This document shows positions 1 through 5,327 of a stretch of DNA of 5,327 bases, in pieces. The translations under genes were made by a program, and so were the position numbers. Source of the stretch: Blautia sp. (GTDB lineage: Bacteria; Bacillota; Clostridia; Lachnospirales; Lachnospiraceae); contig JAFOJB010000387.1 of NCBI GenBank assembly GCA_017420455.1, positions 1 to 5,327 of the forward strand. The letters are read 5' to 3'. The first letter of the stretch is position 1, and every line of letters begins with the position of its first letter. The notes under the pieces were generated by a model, which was not told the DNA's origin, did no database searches, and saw only the letters and a list, made by a program, of their open reading frames with translations.

Positions 1-1485
1 ACGGTACAGGGTTTCCTCGTCCTCCAGGTCCACTTCTGTGCCATCGTCCAGCGTGATGCTGATAATCCGGACCTTCCTTTCTTTCCGGGGCGTTTTGTCA
101 TCCCCGCTGACTGTAAAGGTAAATGTCAGGCCGGACACCTGGTCTCCGTAGTTCGATTTTACCAGACCGTCTGCCAGCTGCCTGGCCAGTTCCGGACCTG
201 TGATGTCAAAGACCAGAATCTTGTTTCCGAAAGGAGTCATCGAATAAACATCGTATATCGTGATCTGGCGGGTATCCTCTCCCTCAGGAATCTCAAAGTC
301 GGTACGCAGGCCTCCGCTGTTGTAGAAAGCCGCTTTGGTTCCTGCCTCACTGGTGCCGCGCAGCATCAGCCCGGTGACCCAGTTCCCCGCGCCGTTTGCG
401 CCGATTTCAAATCCGCGCAGGACCGGCGTATCAATATATCCCAGCACCTCGCTCATTTCCTCCCAGACCTTGTTCCATGCGGCGTAGGAAATGTCCAGTA
501 CCGTTTCATCCAGATCTGCCAGATTTTCCTCCTTATCGTACAGCGCTTCCCTGTTTTCGGTAATGTCCGTATACCGGGGATCCTCCACAGAGACTGCCCC
601 GTCCTCCGCGATCACCAGAACAGCGGAAGCATATCCCTGGGCAAAGCAGTATCCCTGAATAAACGGAATTCCATTTTTAGCGATACCTGCTGCAATTTCG
701 TGCGTATGACCGCCAAGAACAAGATCTACCGCTTCCGGATCCATGGCCTCCGCGACCGGCTGAGGCGCGTCATGCCCCAGCACTATGGTGATATCCGGCT
801 GTTCCTTTTCATTCACTTCCCGGACAAGCGCATCCAGCTTCTCCAGGTCCCCATCGATTTCAAAGGGAGCCGCTTTTATCGTTTTAATGGAGCCGCGGTA
901 ATCGGGGATGTATCCGACGACGGCGATCCTCTCTCCTGCCTTTTCCACCACAGTATAATCCCTGGTAAAGGGCACACGTTCACCGCTTGCCGCGTCATAC
1001 AGGCCGGGTGCCAGGACCGGAATGTCAGGATCCCCGGCATATTTTCCCACTTCATAGGATACCATGGTACCTTCTCCATCCCCGCCGTACTCGGTCACGT
1101 CCCAGTCAAACTCATGATTTCCAAGCGCTGCGGCGTCATAACCCATTGCGTCCATCGCGGCACGCATCGGAGCACCGAACAGCAGATTGGAGACGGGAGG
1201 GCCCTGGAAGTCATCCCCTCCATCCAGAAGGAGCACATCGTCGTACTCTCCTGACTCCCTGGCTTTTTCCACCACTCCGGCGATATAGGCCAGACGGTAC
1301 TGGAATTTTTCCGGATCTCCCGAAGAAGCGTCTAAAATCCATCCGTGCATGTCTGTCGTTTCGATTACCAGGATCCGTTTCTCCGCCCCCGGTTCCGCTT
1401 CTGCTTCAGATGCAGCTGCCGGAAAGCGAAGGAACAACATACCCAGCAGCATGAAACAAAGTACCCCAGACCATTTTCTGTTCAT
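1..1485 (-). CDS. Secreted 5'-nucleotidase / 2',3'-cyclic phosphodiesterase-type metallophosphoesterase (3' end outside window)
   Basis: 495 codons are visible and the frame is still open at base 1, so the C-terminus is missing. Residues 1-25 form a signal peptide (short basic start, hydrophobic core, likely cleavage after PAAA), so the enzyme should act outside the membrane. The N-terminal metallophosphatase domain (about 37-265) has the full two-metal set: D45-x-H47 in TTDMHGW, D91 in DGGDDFQG, GNHE at 122-125, H238 in VLGHD, and GGHTH at 258-262. The 5'-nucleotidase C-terminal domain (about 330 onward) shows NSGGLR at 389-394 and TPFGN at 417-421, a substrate-binding signature. The usual NxxxDA element reads NWVTGL at 368-373, with Gly in place of Asp. 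The family hydrolyses extracellular nucleotides, cyclic nucleotides or nucleotide sugars for phosphate or nucleoside salvage; the exact substrate cannot be read here. The start is set by AGAGGAGA, whose AGGAG core ends 6 bases upstream of the ATG. It follows eutP after 92 bases and probably has its own promoter. Confidence 0.93.
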   Translation of the reverse strand, partial: MNRKWSGVLCFMLLGMLFLRFPAAASEAEAEPGAEKRILVIETTDMHGWILDASSGDPEKFQYRLAYIAGVVEKARESGEYDDVLLLDGGDDFQGPPVSNLLFGAPMRAAMDAMGYDAAALGNHEFDWDVTEYGGDGEGTMVSYEVGKYAGDPDIPVLAPGLYDAASGERVPFTRDYTVVEKAGERIAVVGYIPDYRGSIKTIKAAPFEIDGDLEKLDALVREVNEKEQPDITIVLGHDAPQPVAEAMDPEAVDLVLGGHTHEIAAGIAKNGIPFIQGYCFAQGYASAVLVIAEDGAVSVEDPRYTDITENREALYDKEENLADLDETVLDISYAAWNKVWEEMSEVLGYIDTPVLRGFEIGANGAGNWVTGLMLRGTSEAGTKAAFYNSGGLRTDFEIPEGEDTRQITIYDVYSMTPFGNKILVFDITGPELARQLADGLVKSNYGDQVSGLTFTFTVSGDDKTPRKERKVRIISITLDDGTEVDLEDEETLYR

Positions 1486-1507
1486 GATTGTCTCCTCTTT
1501 TCGTAAG

Positions 1508-1537
1508 ATTATCCTGACATACACTGCTGCCTGATAA
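1508..1537 (-). promoter_or_regulatory. Possible sigma-A-like promoter for the nucleotidase gene
   Basis: Read on the minus strand, TTATCA (1537-1532, 4 of 6 matches to TTGACA) is followed after 18 bases by GATAAT (1513-1508, 5 of 6 matches to TATAAT). Transcription would begin near 1501, giving a leader of about 15 bases that contains the AGAGGAGA ribosome binding site. It lies in the 92-base gap after eutP and would let the nucleotidase be expressed apart from the shell genes. This is motif matching by eye, and readthrough from upstream is also possible. Confidence 0.4.
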
Positions 1538-1577
1538 CGATTTTGTAAAGACGGCCAGACCCTGTTCTGGAGAAGAT

Positions 1578-2099
1578 TTATGCTGGATACTCCACTCCCT
1601 CCGGAAGGGGATCCCATTCATTCAGCCCCAGCTGCTGTTTGAAAATCGCCTGTTCCATGGTAAGAGGCGGCAGATCCTCTTTGAGATACTCTATAAGCTC
1701 GTCGATCCCGTCCCTTGTCACATTGCTTACCAGAAAAATCCGTTCGCAGCCGATATTCATAAGCCACTGCCGGACCATGGGGATATTGGCATAGGGGGAA
1801 TCGATCTTGGTGATCACGCCGATCAGCGGGCGCTGGATAAAGGAATGGCTGCCGTCGCAGAACAGGTTGAACGGCTCATCCGCTGCCTGGACAACGGCGA
1901 CCACATCCGCCTCAAAGGAGAAGCACGCAAGCCCTACGCTGAACCATTTGGATTCGGCATATTCTCCCGGGGAATCTATGGTATCCTCCCCGGAATCCGT
2001 ATACTGTGTTTTCACATAATGAAGCTCTTCGCCCTTCATCGCCTGTACCAGAGACGTCTTCCCGGCTTCGCTTCTTCCCATCAGAAACATTTTCTTCAT
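1578..2099 (-). CDS. eutP: EutP/PduV family microcompartment-associated P-loop NTPase
   Basis: A protein of 173 aa of the EutP/PduV family, small Ras-like P-loop proteins that accompany bacterial microcompartments. The Walker A loop GRSEAGKT is at residues 8-15, a G3-like IDSPGEY at 41-47 matches the IDTPGEY of enterobacterial EutP, and a G4-like TKID is at 97-100 where classical GTPases have NKxD. Enterobacterial EutP has been reported to act as an acetate kinase, and PduV to bind the shell protein PduU, so biochemical role is open. The fold core ends near residue 145; the remaining 28 or so residues form a polar, proline-containing tail ending in EGVEYPA. An ATG 90 bases upstream is in frame, but it lies inside the preceding shell gene and would add a non-family N-terminus, so the MKKMFLMGR start is used. 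The upstream TGA and this ATG are one base apart (TGATATG) with only a weak AGAAG site, which suggests translational coupling. Confidence 0.93.
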   Translation of the reverse strand: MKKMFLMGRSEAGKTSLVQAMKGEELHYVKTQYTDSGEDTIDSPGEYAESKWFSVGLACFSFEADVVAVVQAADEPFNLFCDGSHSFIQRPLIGVITKIDSPYANIPMVRQWLMNIGCERIFLVSNVTRDGIDELIEYLKEDLPPLTMEQAIFKQQLGLNEWDPLPEGVEYPA

Positions 2100-2100
2100 A

Positions 2101-2538
2101 TCAGCTTCTATGTACCTCGCAGGTCCGAAATCCAAGCGTTTCCTTAAAAAACCGTACGACCTCTTCCACAGCTGTCTGTACCTCTGCAAGCCTCCCGGTG
2201 ATGATCAGCGTCCCGCAGAAACGATCCATGAACCCGAGCTCCACATTGGCGCTCTTCATGGCGACATCCGCTGCCACCACAACTGCCTCCCAGGGGGTAA
2301 ACCGTACCAGCCCGATGGACTCGCCGGTGTGATCCTCACCCTCGTGGGCGCCGATGTGCAGTGCAAGATTCTGGTAGATGCGGGTCTCGCTTCTGCTGAT
2401 GACATGGGCCAGACATACCTCTTTCCCGGGAACCCGCACACGGGTCATGCGCAGCCTTTTCCCCTTCAGGTTCTCGAAATCATCATGGAAGATCCTTTCC
2501 AGAAGCTCCTGTTTTGTGATTCTTGCGGCTCTTTCCAT
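2101..2538 (-). CDS. Second EutS/PduU-type BMC shell protein with N-terminal extension
   Basis: A 145-aa circularly permuted BMC-domain protein, homologous to the shell protein encoded just upstream. Over residues 84-140 it aligns without gaps to residues 60-116 of that protein, with 32 of 57 identities by hand count. The EutS signature is clear: PGKEVCLAHVI at 37-47, KSANVELGF at 95-103, then DRFCGTLIITG at 105-115. Such proteins form shell hexamers whose N-terminal strands make a small beta barrel over the pore. Two features differ from ordinary EutS. About 30 extra residues precede the barrel strand, including a probable amphipathic helix at about 7-24, and a polar Gly/His/Glu-rich insertion sits at about 61-72. 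The MERAARI start is preferred, with an AGGGG-like site and a 10-base gap after the previous stop. An upstream ATG at 2577 overlaps the previous gene, lacks a ribosome binding site and would add 13 residues. eutP follows after one base. Confidence 0.9.
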   Translation of the reverse strand: MERAARITKQELLERIFHDDFENLKGKRLRMTRVRVPGKEVCLAHVISRSETRIYQNLALHIGAHEGEDHTGESIGLVRFTPWEAVVVAADVAMKSANVELGFMDRFCGTLIITGRLAEVQTAVEEVVRFFKETLGFRTCEVHRS

Positions 2539-2548
2539 GTCCCGGCCC

Positions 2549-2914
2549 CTATCTCTTTGTAATATTGCAGACGACATAGCCCAGAGATTCCCGGAAATAC
2601 CGGACGATCTCCGTCAGGGCACTGGTCACGTCGGAAATCTCTCCTGTGATGATCAGCGTTCCGGTAAAACGGTCCGCAAAGCCCAGATAGACATTTCCGC
2701 TCTTCACTGCGATATCCGATGCGATCACCGCCGATTCCGGCGGCGTCATATTCATGATCCCGATTGCCGACTGCCGGTAATCCAGCTGCGGGTTGAGCCC
2801 CAGCTTCTGGTAAATGACAGGTGCCGGGCTTCCCATGACGTGGGCAAAGGTGATTTCTTTTCCCGCCACGGTTTCCTGTACGATTCTGATCTGCTCTTCG
2901 TGCTGTTCTGCCAT
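2549..2914 (-). CDS. eutS: EutS/PduU-type bacterial microcompartment shell protein
   Basis: A 121-aa protein close to the usual length of EutS (111 aa in E. coli) and PduU (116 aa), and first gene of the three-gene cluster. The order of elements is that of the circularly permuted BMC fold. A charged start is followed by the barrel strand (about 9-16), AGKEITFAHVMGSP at 17-30, the MNMTPPESAVIASDIAVKS segment at 54-72, GNVYLGFADRF at 73-83 and GTLIITG at 85-91. An amphipathic helix ends in a strand with YVVCNITKR, matching the CDMTKS-like end of EutS. These hexamers tile the shell of ethanolamine or propanediol compartments, with the pore capped by the barrel. The family does not by itself identify which compartment. 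The start is decided by AGGAGG five bases upstream; longer in-frame starts up to 3049 reach into the preceding exporter gene and are rejected. Confidence 0.95.
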   Translation of the reverse strand: MAEQHEEQIRIVQETVAGKEITFAHVMGSPAPVIYQKLGLNPQLDYRQSAIGIMNMTPPESAVIASDIAVKSGNVYLGFADRFTGTLIITGEISDVTSALTEIVRYFRESLGYVVCNITKR

Positions 2915-2919
2915 AATAC

Positions 2920-2925
2920 CCTCCT
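2920..2925 (-). promoter_or_regulatory. Ribosome binding site fixing the eutS start
   Basis: AGGAGG on the minus strand lies five bases before the ATG at 2914. It rules out the longer in-frame starts, which have no comparable site, and predicts strong translation of the first shell protein compared with the two downstream genes. Confidence 0.85.
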
Positions 2926-2962
2926 GCAAAAATCGTGTCATACAGAGTAAGTCTCTTCTAAA

Positions 2963-2991
2963 ACTATAATCCAGGAACCGGATAAAATCAA
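2963..2991 (-). promoter_or_regulatory. Sigma-A-like promoter of the microcompartment cluster
   Basis: On the minus strand TTGATT (2991-2986, 4 of 6) and TATAGT (2968-2963, 5 of 6) are separated by exactly 17 bases in the gap between the exporter stop and eutS. The start point would be near 2956, giving a leader of about 41 bases. That leader shows no strong hairpin, and it seems too short for the paired-hairpin ANTAR antitermination sites that control many Gram-positive eut operons. The exporter stop is only about 12 bases upstream of the -35, with no terminator between, so readthrough from the exporter gene could add to expression. Confidence 0.6.
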
Positions 2992-3002
2992 TAGGCAACT
3001 GT

Positions 3003-4346
3003 CTAGATGACTTTTTTTGTCTTCCAGGCTCCGCTATTTGTGCGGGCAATAAACAGTATCGCTCTTACGATCCAGTCCGCGCACATGGCGATGGCGATGC
3101 CGATCACCCCCATTGAGAATACAACGCTGAAGATATAGGACAGAAGAAGTCTTACGCATAGTGTCGATGCGATAGAAACGATCATGGTGAAGGAAACATC
3201 ACCCGCAGCTCTGAGTCCGTTGCCAAGACACCCGGAAAACGGAAACGCAGCAGCGTTGAAGATATTATGTATGATGACCAGCGTGATCGTGAGAGAGACC
3301 GTCTCCTCCGACATATTGTAAAAACGCAGCATCAGGGGAGTGATCAGAAAGACGAACAGATTCCACGTGATCGAAAAAGCCAGTGTGATCTTTATCAGCT
3401 TCTTAAAGTAAAACTCTGCTGCCGTGGTATCCCCTGCCCCCATGCACTGCCCTATGACCGTAATGTAAACCGGCCCCAGCGCAGCGCCGGCCAGGGCTGC
3501 CAGAGACCAGATGCTCTGCGCCACGCCGTTCGCCGCGATCTGGTAAGTCCCGTAGAGGGCAACGATGCTCGACAAGGCCACCTTTACCAGCTGGAATATC
3601 CCGTTCTCGGCGCCGTTTGGTATGGCGATTTTCAAGATCTTCGACAAAAGGCTGCCGTTCCATCCGACGATCCACTCTGTCCTGTAAAAGACCTCGTTCT
3701 TTCTGTTAAAACAGAGATACGTGATGACCGCCGCCGAGAAGGTTCTCGCGATCAGCGAAGGATAAGCCACTCCGGCCACTCCGGCGTGCAGGACAAAGAT
3801 TCCGATCGTGTTCCCGATGACATTGATGATATTGGAAACGATGGAGATATTCATTGTAACCTTCGTTTTTCCAAGACTTCTGCATATGGCCGCGCCGGCG
3901 TTGTAGACTGCGATGGCCGGATAGGAGTAAGCCGATATTCTGAGATAAGTCACGCAGGCATCCATGACATCGTTTTCCACGTTTCCGAAAAGGAAACGAA
4001 GTATTGACCTGTTTCCCAGCAGGACACCTGCCGTGAGCAAAAGGGAAAAAAGGAAGGAAAACATCAGAAGCTGACTGGAGGCTTCTCCTGCAGAATCATG
4101 GTTACGGCTTCCGATATACTGACTGATGACCACAGCCCCGCCTGAAGCGAGGGCAGTGAACAGATAGATGAATACCGTATTAAACTGATTCACAAGAGAT
4201 ACGCCCGCCACCGCGCTTTCCCCTGCCTGACTTATGAAAAAAGTGTCTGCGATGCCTACGAGCATCAGCAGGAACTGCTCGAAAAACAGTGGAACGATCA
4301 TGTCTCTCAGCTGCCGGTTGGTAAACTCCACTCTCTTTCTTTCCAT
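3003..4346 (-). CDS. MATE family multidrug/cation efflux transporter
   Basis: A complete 447-aa inner-membrane protein with about twelve hydrophobic segments in two homologous halves, the usual length for MATE exporters, which expel organic cations or drugs in exchange for Na+ or H+. The first half opens with a conserved helix carrying MIVPLFFEQ (16-24) and GIADTFFIS (31-39). The SNIINVIGNTIGIFVLHAGV stretch at 171-190 and the Pro/Ser/Arg segment after it are typical of the loop and helices near the end of half one. The second half begins near 235 with KIAIPNGAENGIF and continues with the family marker IGQCMGAGD at 298-306. The substrate cannot be predicted. The start has AGGAGGT five bases upstream. 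It follows another MATE gene by 154 bases and precedes eutS by 88 bases with no terminator seen, so it may be co-transcribed with either neighbour. Confidence 0.95.
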   Translation of the reverse strand: MERKRVEFTNRQLRDMIVPLFFEQFLLMLVGIADTFFISQAGESAVAGVSLVNQFNTVFIYLFTALASGGAVVISQYIGSRNHDSAGEASSQLLMFSFLFSLLLTAGVLLGNRSILRFLFGNVENDVMDACVTYLRISAYSYPAIAVYNAGAAICRSLGKTKVTMNISIVSNIINVIGNTIGIFVLHAGVAGVAYPSLIARTFSAAVITYLCFNRKNEVFYRTEWIVGWNGSLLSKILKIAIPNGAENGIFQLVKVALSSIVALYGTYQIAANGVAQSIWSLAALAGAALGPVYITVIGQCMGAGDTTAAEFYFKKLIKITLAFSITWNLFVFLITPLMLRFYNMSEETVSLTITLVIIHNIFNAAAFPFSGCLGNGLRAAGDVSFTMIVSIASTLCVRLLLSYIFSVVFSMGVIGIAIAMCADWIVRAILFIARTNSGAWKTKKVI

Positions 4347-4350
4347 AGTG

Positions 4351-4357
4351 ACCTCCT
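4351..4357 (-). promoter_or_regulatory. Ribosome binding site of the complete MATE gene
   Basis: AGGAGGT on the minus strand sits four bases from the ATG at 4346 (five from the AGGAGG core). It is a near-perfect anti-16S match and supports this start. Confidence 0.85.
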
Positions 4358-4369
4358 CTTATGAGCAGG

Positions 4370-4387
4370 TATTCAGGATTGATTCAG
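4370..4387 (-). repeat. Paired direct repeats, CTGAAT boxes one helical turn apart
   Basis: On the minus strand CTGAATC (4387-4381) and CTGAATA (4376-4370) are repeated with an 11-base period, just upstream of the MATE ribosome binding site. Two boxes on the same helix face could form a regulator site for the exporter. No convincing promoter was found beside them, so this is only a structural observation. Confidence 0.3.
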
Positions 4388-4487
4388 AAATAACTGTCCC
4401 GAATTGCCTGTCTTTTTGCCGGATTCCGATTCCGGTCCCGTAATCGAAACTGCTTCATCCGGCAGGCTTCCGCTTTCGAACAGTATC

Positions 4488-4501
4488 AGGCTCCGGAGCC
4501 T
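4488..4501. repeat. 14-base perfect palindrome at the end of the upstream MATE gene
   Basis: AGGCTCCGGAGCCT reads the same on both strands and includes the last base of the TGA stop codon of the partial MATE gene. In RNA it could fold as a 5-bp stem with a CCGG loop. No U-run follows on either strand, so it is not a standard intrinsic terminator. It could act as an mRNA-stabilising or weak pausing hairpin. The rest of the 154-base gap (4347-4500) holds a smaller inverted repeat at 4419-4435, a doubtful 24-codon frame and no clear promoter. Confidence 0.5.
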
Positions 4502-5327
4502 CAGAGCTGCCTCAGGTGCTCAGCCATTTTCCTGTACAGGACAATTCCCAGAAGGAAAACGAAAAGCTCGGTGAGGGGGACGGCCATCCACAGTCTGGAA
4601 AGGTTGTGGAAGAAAAAGGATAACAGGTAAAAACCTCCTGCCGGAAGAAGGAAATTCCGGAAAATATTCATCAGCAGCGTATAGCCCGAATGGTTAAGAG
4701 CCTGCATGGCGGAAGAAAGAATGATGTTCGCGCCGCCCAGTACGAGGGAAAGCACCAGGATCCGCAGGCCAGGCATGCCGATCTCCATCATATTCGGAGA
4801 AGCATTGAAAAGCTTCAGCAGGACGCCGGGGATCAGTTCAAATACCACCGTCAGCACAAGCATCAGGGACACGATGGAGGTAATTGCGTACCGTATGGTC
4901 TTTCTCACCCGGTCTGCTGCCCTTTTTCCGTAATTGTAGGACAGGATCGGCACCATGCCGTTGTTCATTCCGAAAGCCGGCATGAAGCAGAAGTTCTGCA
5001 GCTTCAGCCAGATTCCGTAGACAGCCGTGGCTGTGGTGGAATAGGAAAGGAGAACCTGGTTCACCAGGAAGGAGGTAGCGGAATTCAGGCCGATGGTGAT
5101 CATACTGGGAATCCCCACGCGGTAGATTTCCCTGGCCGAGGCAGGGTCCGGATGAAAGACCGCCGCTGCCGACAGATGAATCCAGGAATTCTTCTTCAGG
5201 TTCAGCAGGAAAGCAATACACGCGGCAAGGATCTGTCCGGCCACTGTCGCTGTGGCAGCCCCCGCAATCCCCATTCTTGGGAAGGGGCCGATCCCGAAAA
5301 TGAGCAGGGGATCGAATACAATATTGA
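4501..5327 (-). CDS. MATE family efflux transporter, C-terminal part (start outside window)
   Basis: 274 residues plus a stop are visible, and the frame stays open to the window edge. A Met at 5274 is not the start. The codons before it read NIVFDPLLIFGIGPFPR, and with the following MGIAGAATATVAGQ they make a typical end-of-first-half segment of MATE exporters, so the true start lies upstream. The remainder matches half two: a VGIPSMITIGLNSATSF helix, then PAFGMNNGMVPILSYNYGKR, a signature of this family, and four further hydrophobic segments ending in a basic tail. The visible part accounts for roughly 60% of a 440-460 aa protein. It is clearly a different MATE type from the downstream gene, because its second-half markers (MNNGMVPILSYNYG) differ from that gene's GQCMGAGD type. 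Substrate unknown; it would act in the cytoplasmic membrane as a Na+ or H+ antiporter. Confidence 0.93.
   Translation of the reverse strand, partial: NIVFDPLLIFGIGPFPRMGIAGAATATVAGQILAACIAFLLNLKKNSWIHLSAAAVFHPDPASAREIYRVGIPSMITIGLNSATSFLVNQVLLSYSTTATAVYGIWLKLQNFCFMPAFGMNNGMVPILSYNYGKRAADRVRKTIRYAITSIVSLMLVLTVVFELIPGVLLKLFNASPNMMEIGMPGLRILVLSLVLGGANIILSSAMQALNHSGYTLLMNIFRNFLLPAGGFYLLSFFFHNLSRLWMAVPLTELFVFLLGIVLYRKMAEHLRQL

Noticed and set aside
700..1254. Plus-strand open frame of 184 codons
   Set aside because: It lies antisense to the nucleotidase, whose catalytic motifs are intact. Its translation shows no domain and it has no ribosome binding site; it reflects codon bias on the opposite strand. 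The same applies to the plus-strand frame at 987-1454.
1555..1570. Hairpin CCAGA-6-TCTGG after eutP as a terminator
   Set aside because: The stem is only five base pairs and is followed by GCCGTCTTTAC rather than a U-run, so it is too weak to call.
2110..2950. Overlapping plus-strand frames opposite the shell genes (2110-2562 and 2378-2950)
   Set aside because: Both are antisense to the clear EutS-family genes, show no family match and lack translation signals.
2549..3049. Longer eutS with a start at 3049
   Set aside because: The extra 45 residues would overlap the MATE 3' end and cross the promoter, they resemble no EutS N-terminus, and the AGGAGG site supports the start at 2914.
3267..4007. 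Plus-strand open frame of 246 codons
   Set aside because: It is antisense to the complete MATE gene, and its translation is rich in Arg, Asp and Gln with no recognisable fold, as expected for the reverse of hydrophobic codons.
4419..4435. Inverted repeat CCGGA/TCCGG in the MATE-MATE gap as a terminator or attenuator
   Set aside because: The stem is five base pairs with a seven-base loop, followed by CAAAAAG in the transcript instead of U residues. The tandem GATTCC hexamer on the plus strand explains much of the symmetry.
1..5327. CRISPR array, tRNA/rRNA, insertion sequence or phage genes
   Set aside because: No regularly spaced repeats, cloverleaf-like sequence, transposase or integrase motif was found on either strand by reading.

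Overview
The window reads as chromosomal DNA of a Gram-positive anaerobe of the Clostridia, plausibly Lachnospiraceae. This is an inference from consensus AGGAGG ribosome binding sites, compact one-strand operons, moderate GC (by eye, about half), and the gene types present: MATE exporters, a secreted nucleotidase and EutS/EutP-type microcompartment genes. All supported genes lie on the minus strand, so transcription runs from high to low coordinates. No RNA gene, CRISPR array, insertion sequence or integrase was seen.

Layout in transcription order. (1) 5327-4501: the C-terminal part of a MATE-family exporter whose start lies beyond the window. (2) 4500-4347: a 154-base gap holding a 14-base palindrome, a short basic reading frame and a pair of direct repeats. 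(3) 4346-3003: a complete second MATE exporter of 447 aa. (4) 3002-2915: a short gap with a good sigma-A-like promoter. (5) 2914-1578: a compact three-gene microcompartment cluster. It holds a EutS/PduU-type shell protein (121 aa), a second, diverged EutS/PduU-type shell protein with an N-terminal extension (145 aa), and a EutP/PduV P-loop protein with a C-terminal tail (173 aa). Spacings are 10 and 1 bases. (6) 1577-1486: a gap with a possible promoter. (7) 1485-1: a secreted 5'-nucleotidase/cyclic phosphodiesterase-type metallophosphoesterase that runs off the window.

The most notable element is the three-gene cluster. It has two paralogous permuted-BMC shell genes and their usual GTPase-like partner, with its own promoter. 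It has no signature enzyme, no ordinary hexamer (EutM/PduA type), no pentameric vertex protein and no two-component regulator on either side within the window. It looks like a satellite locus that supplies specialised facet proteins and a partner P-loop protein to a microcompartment encoded elsewhere. The flanking exporters and nucleotidase have no evident functional tie to it.
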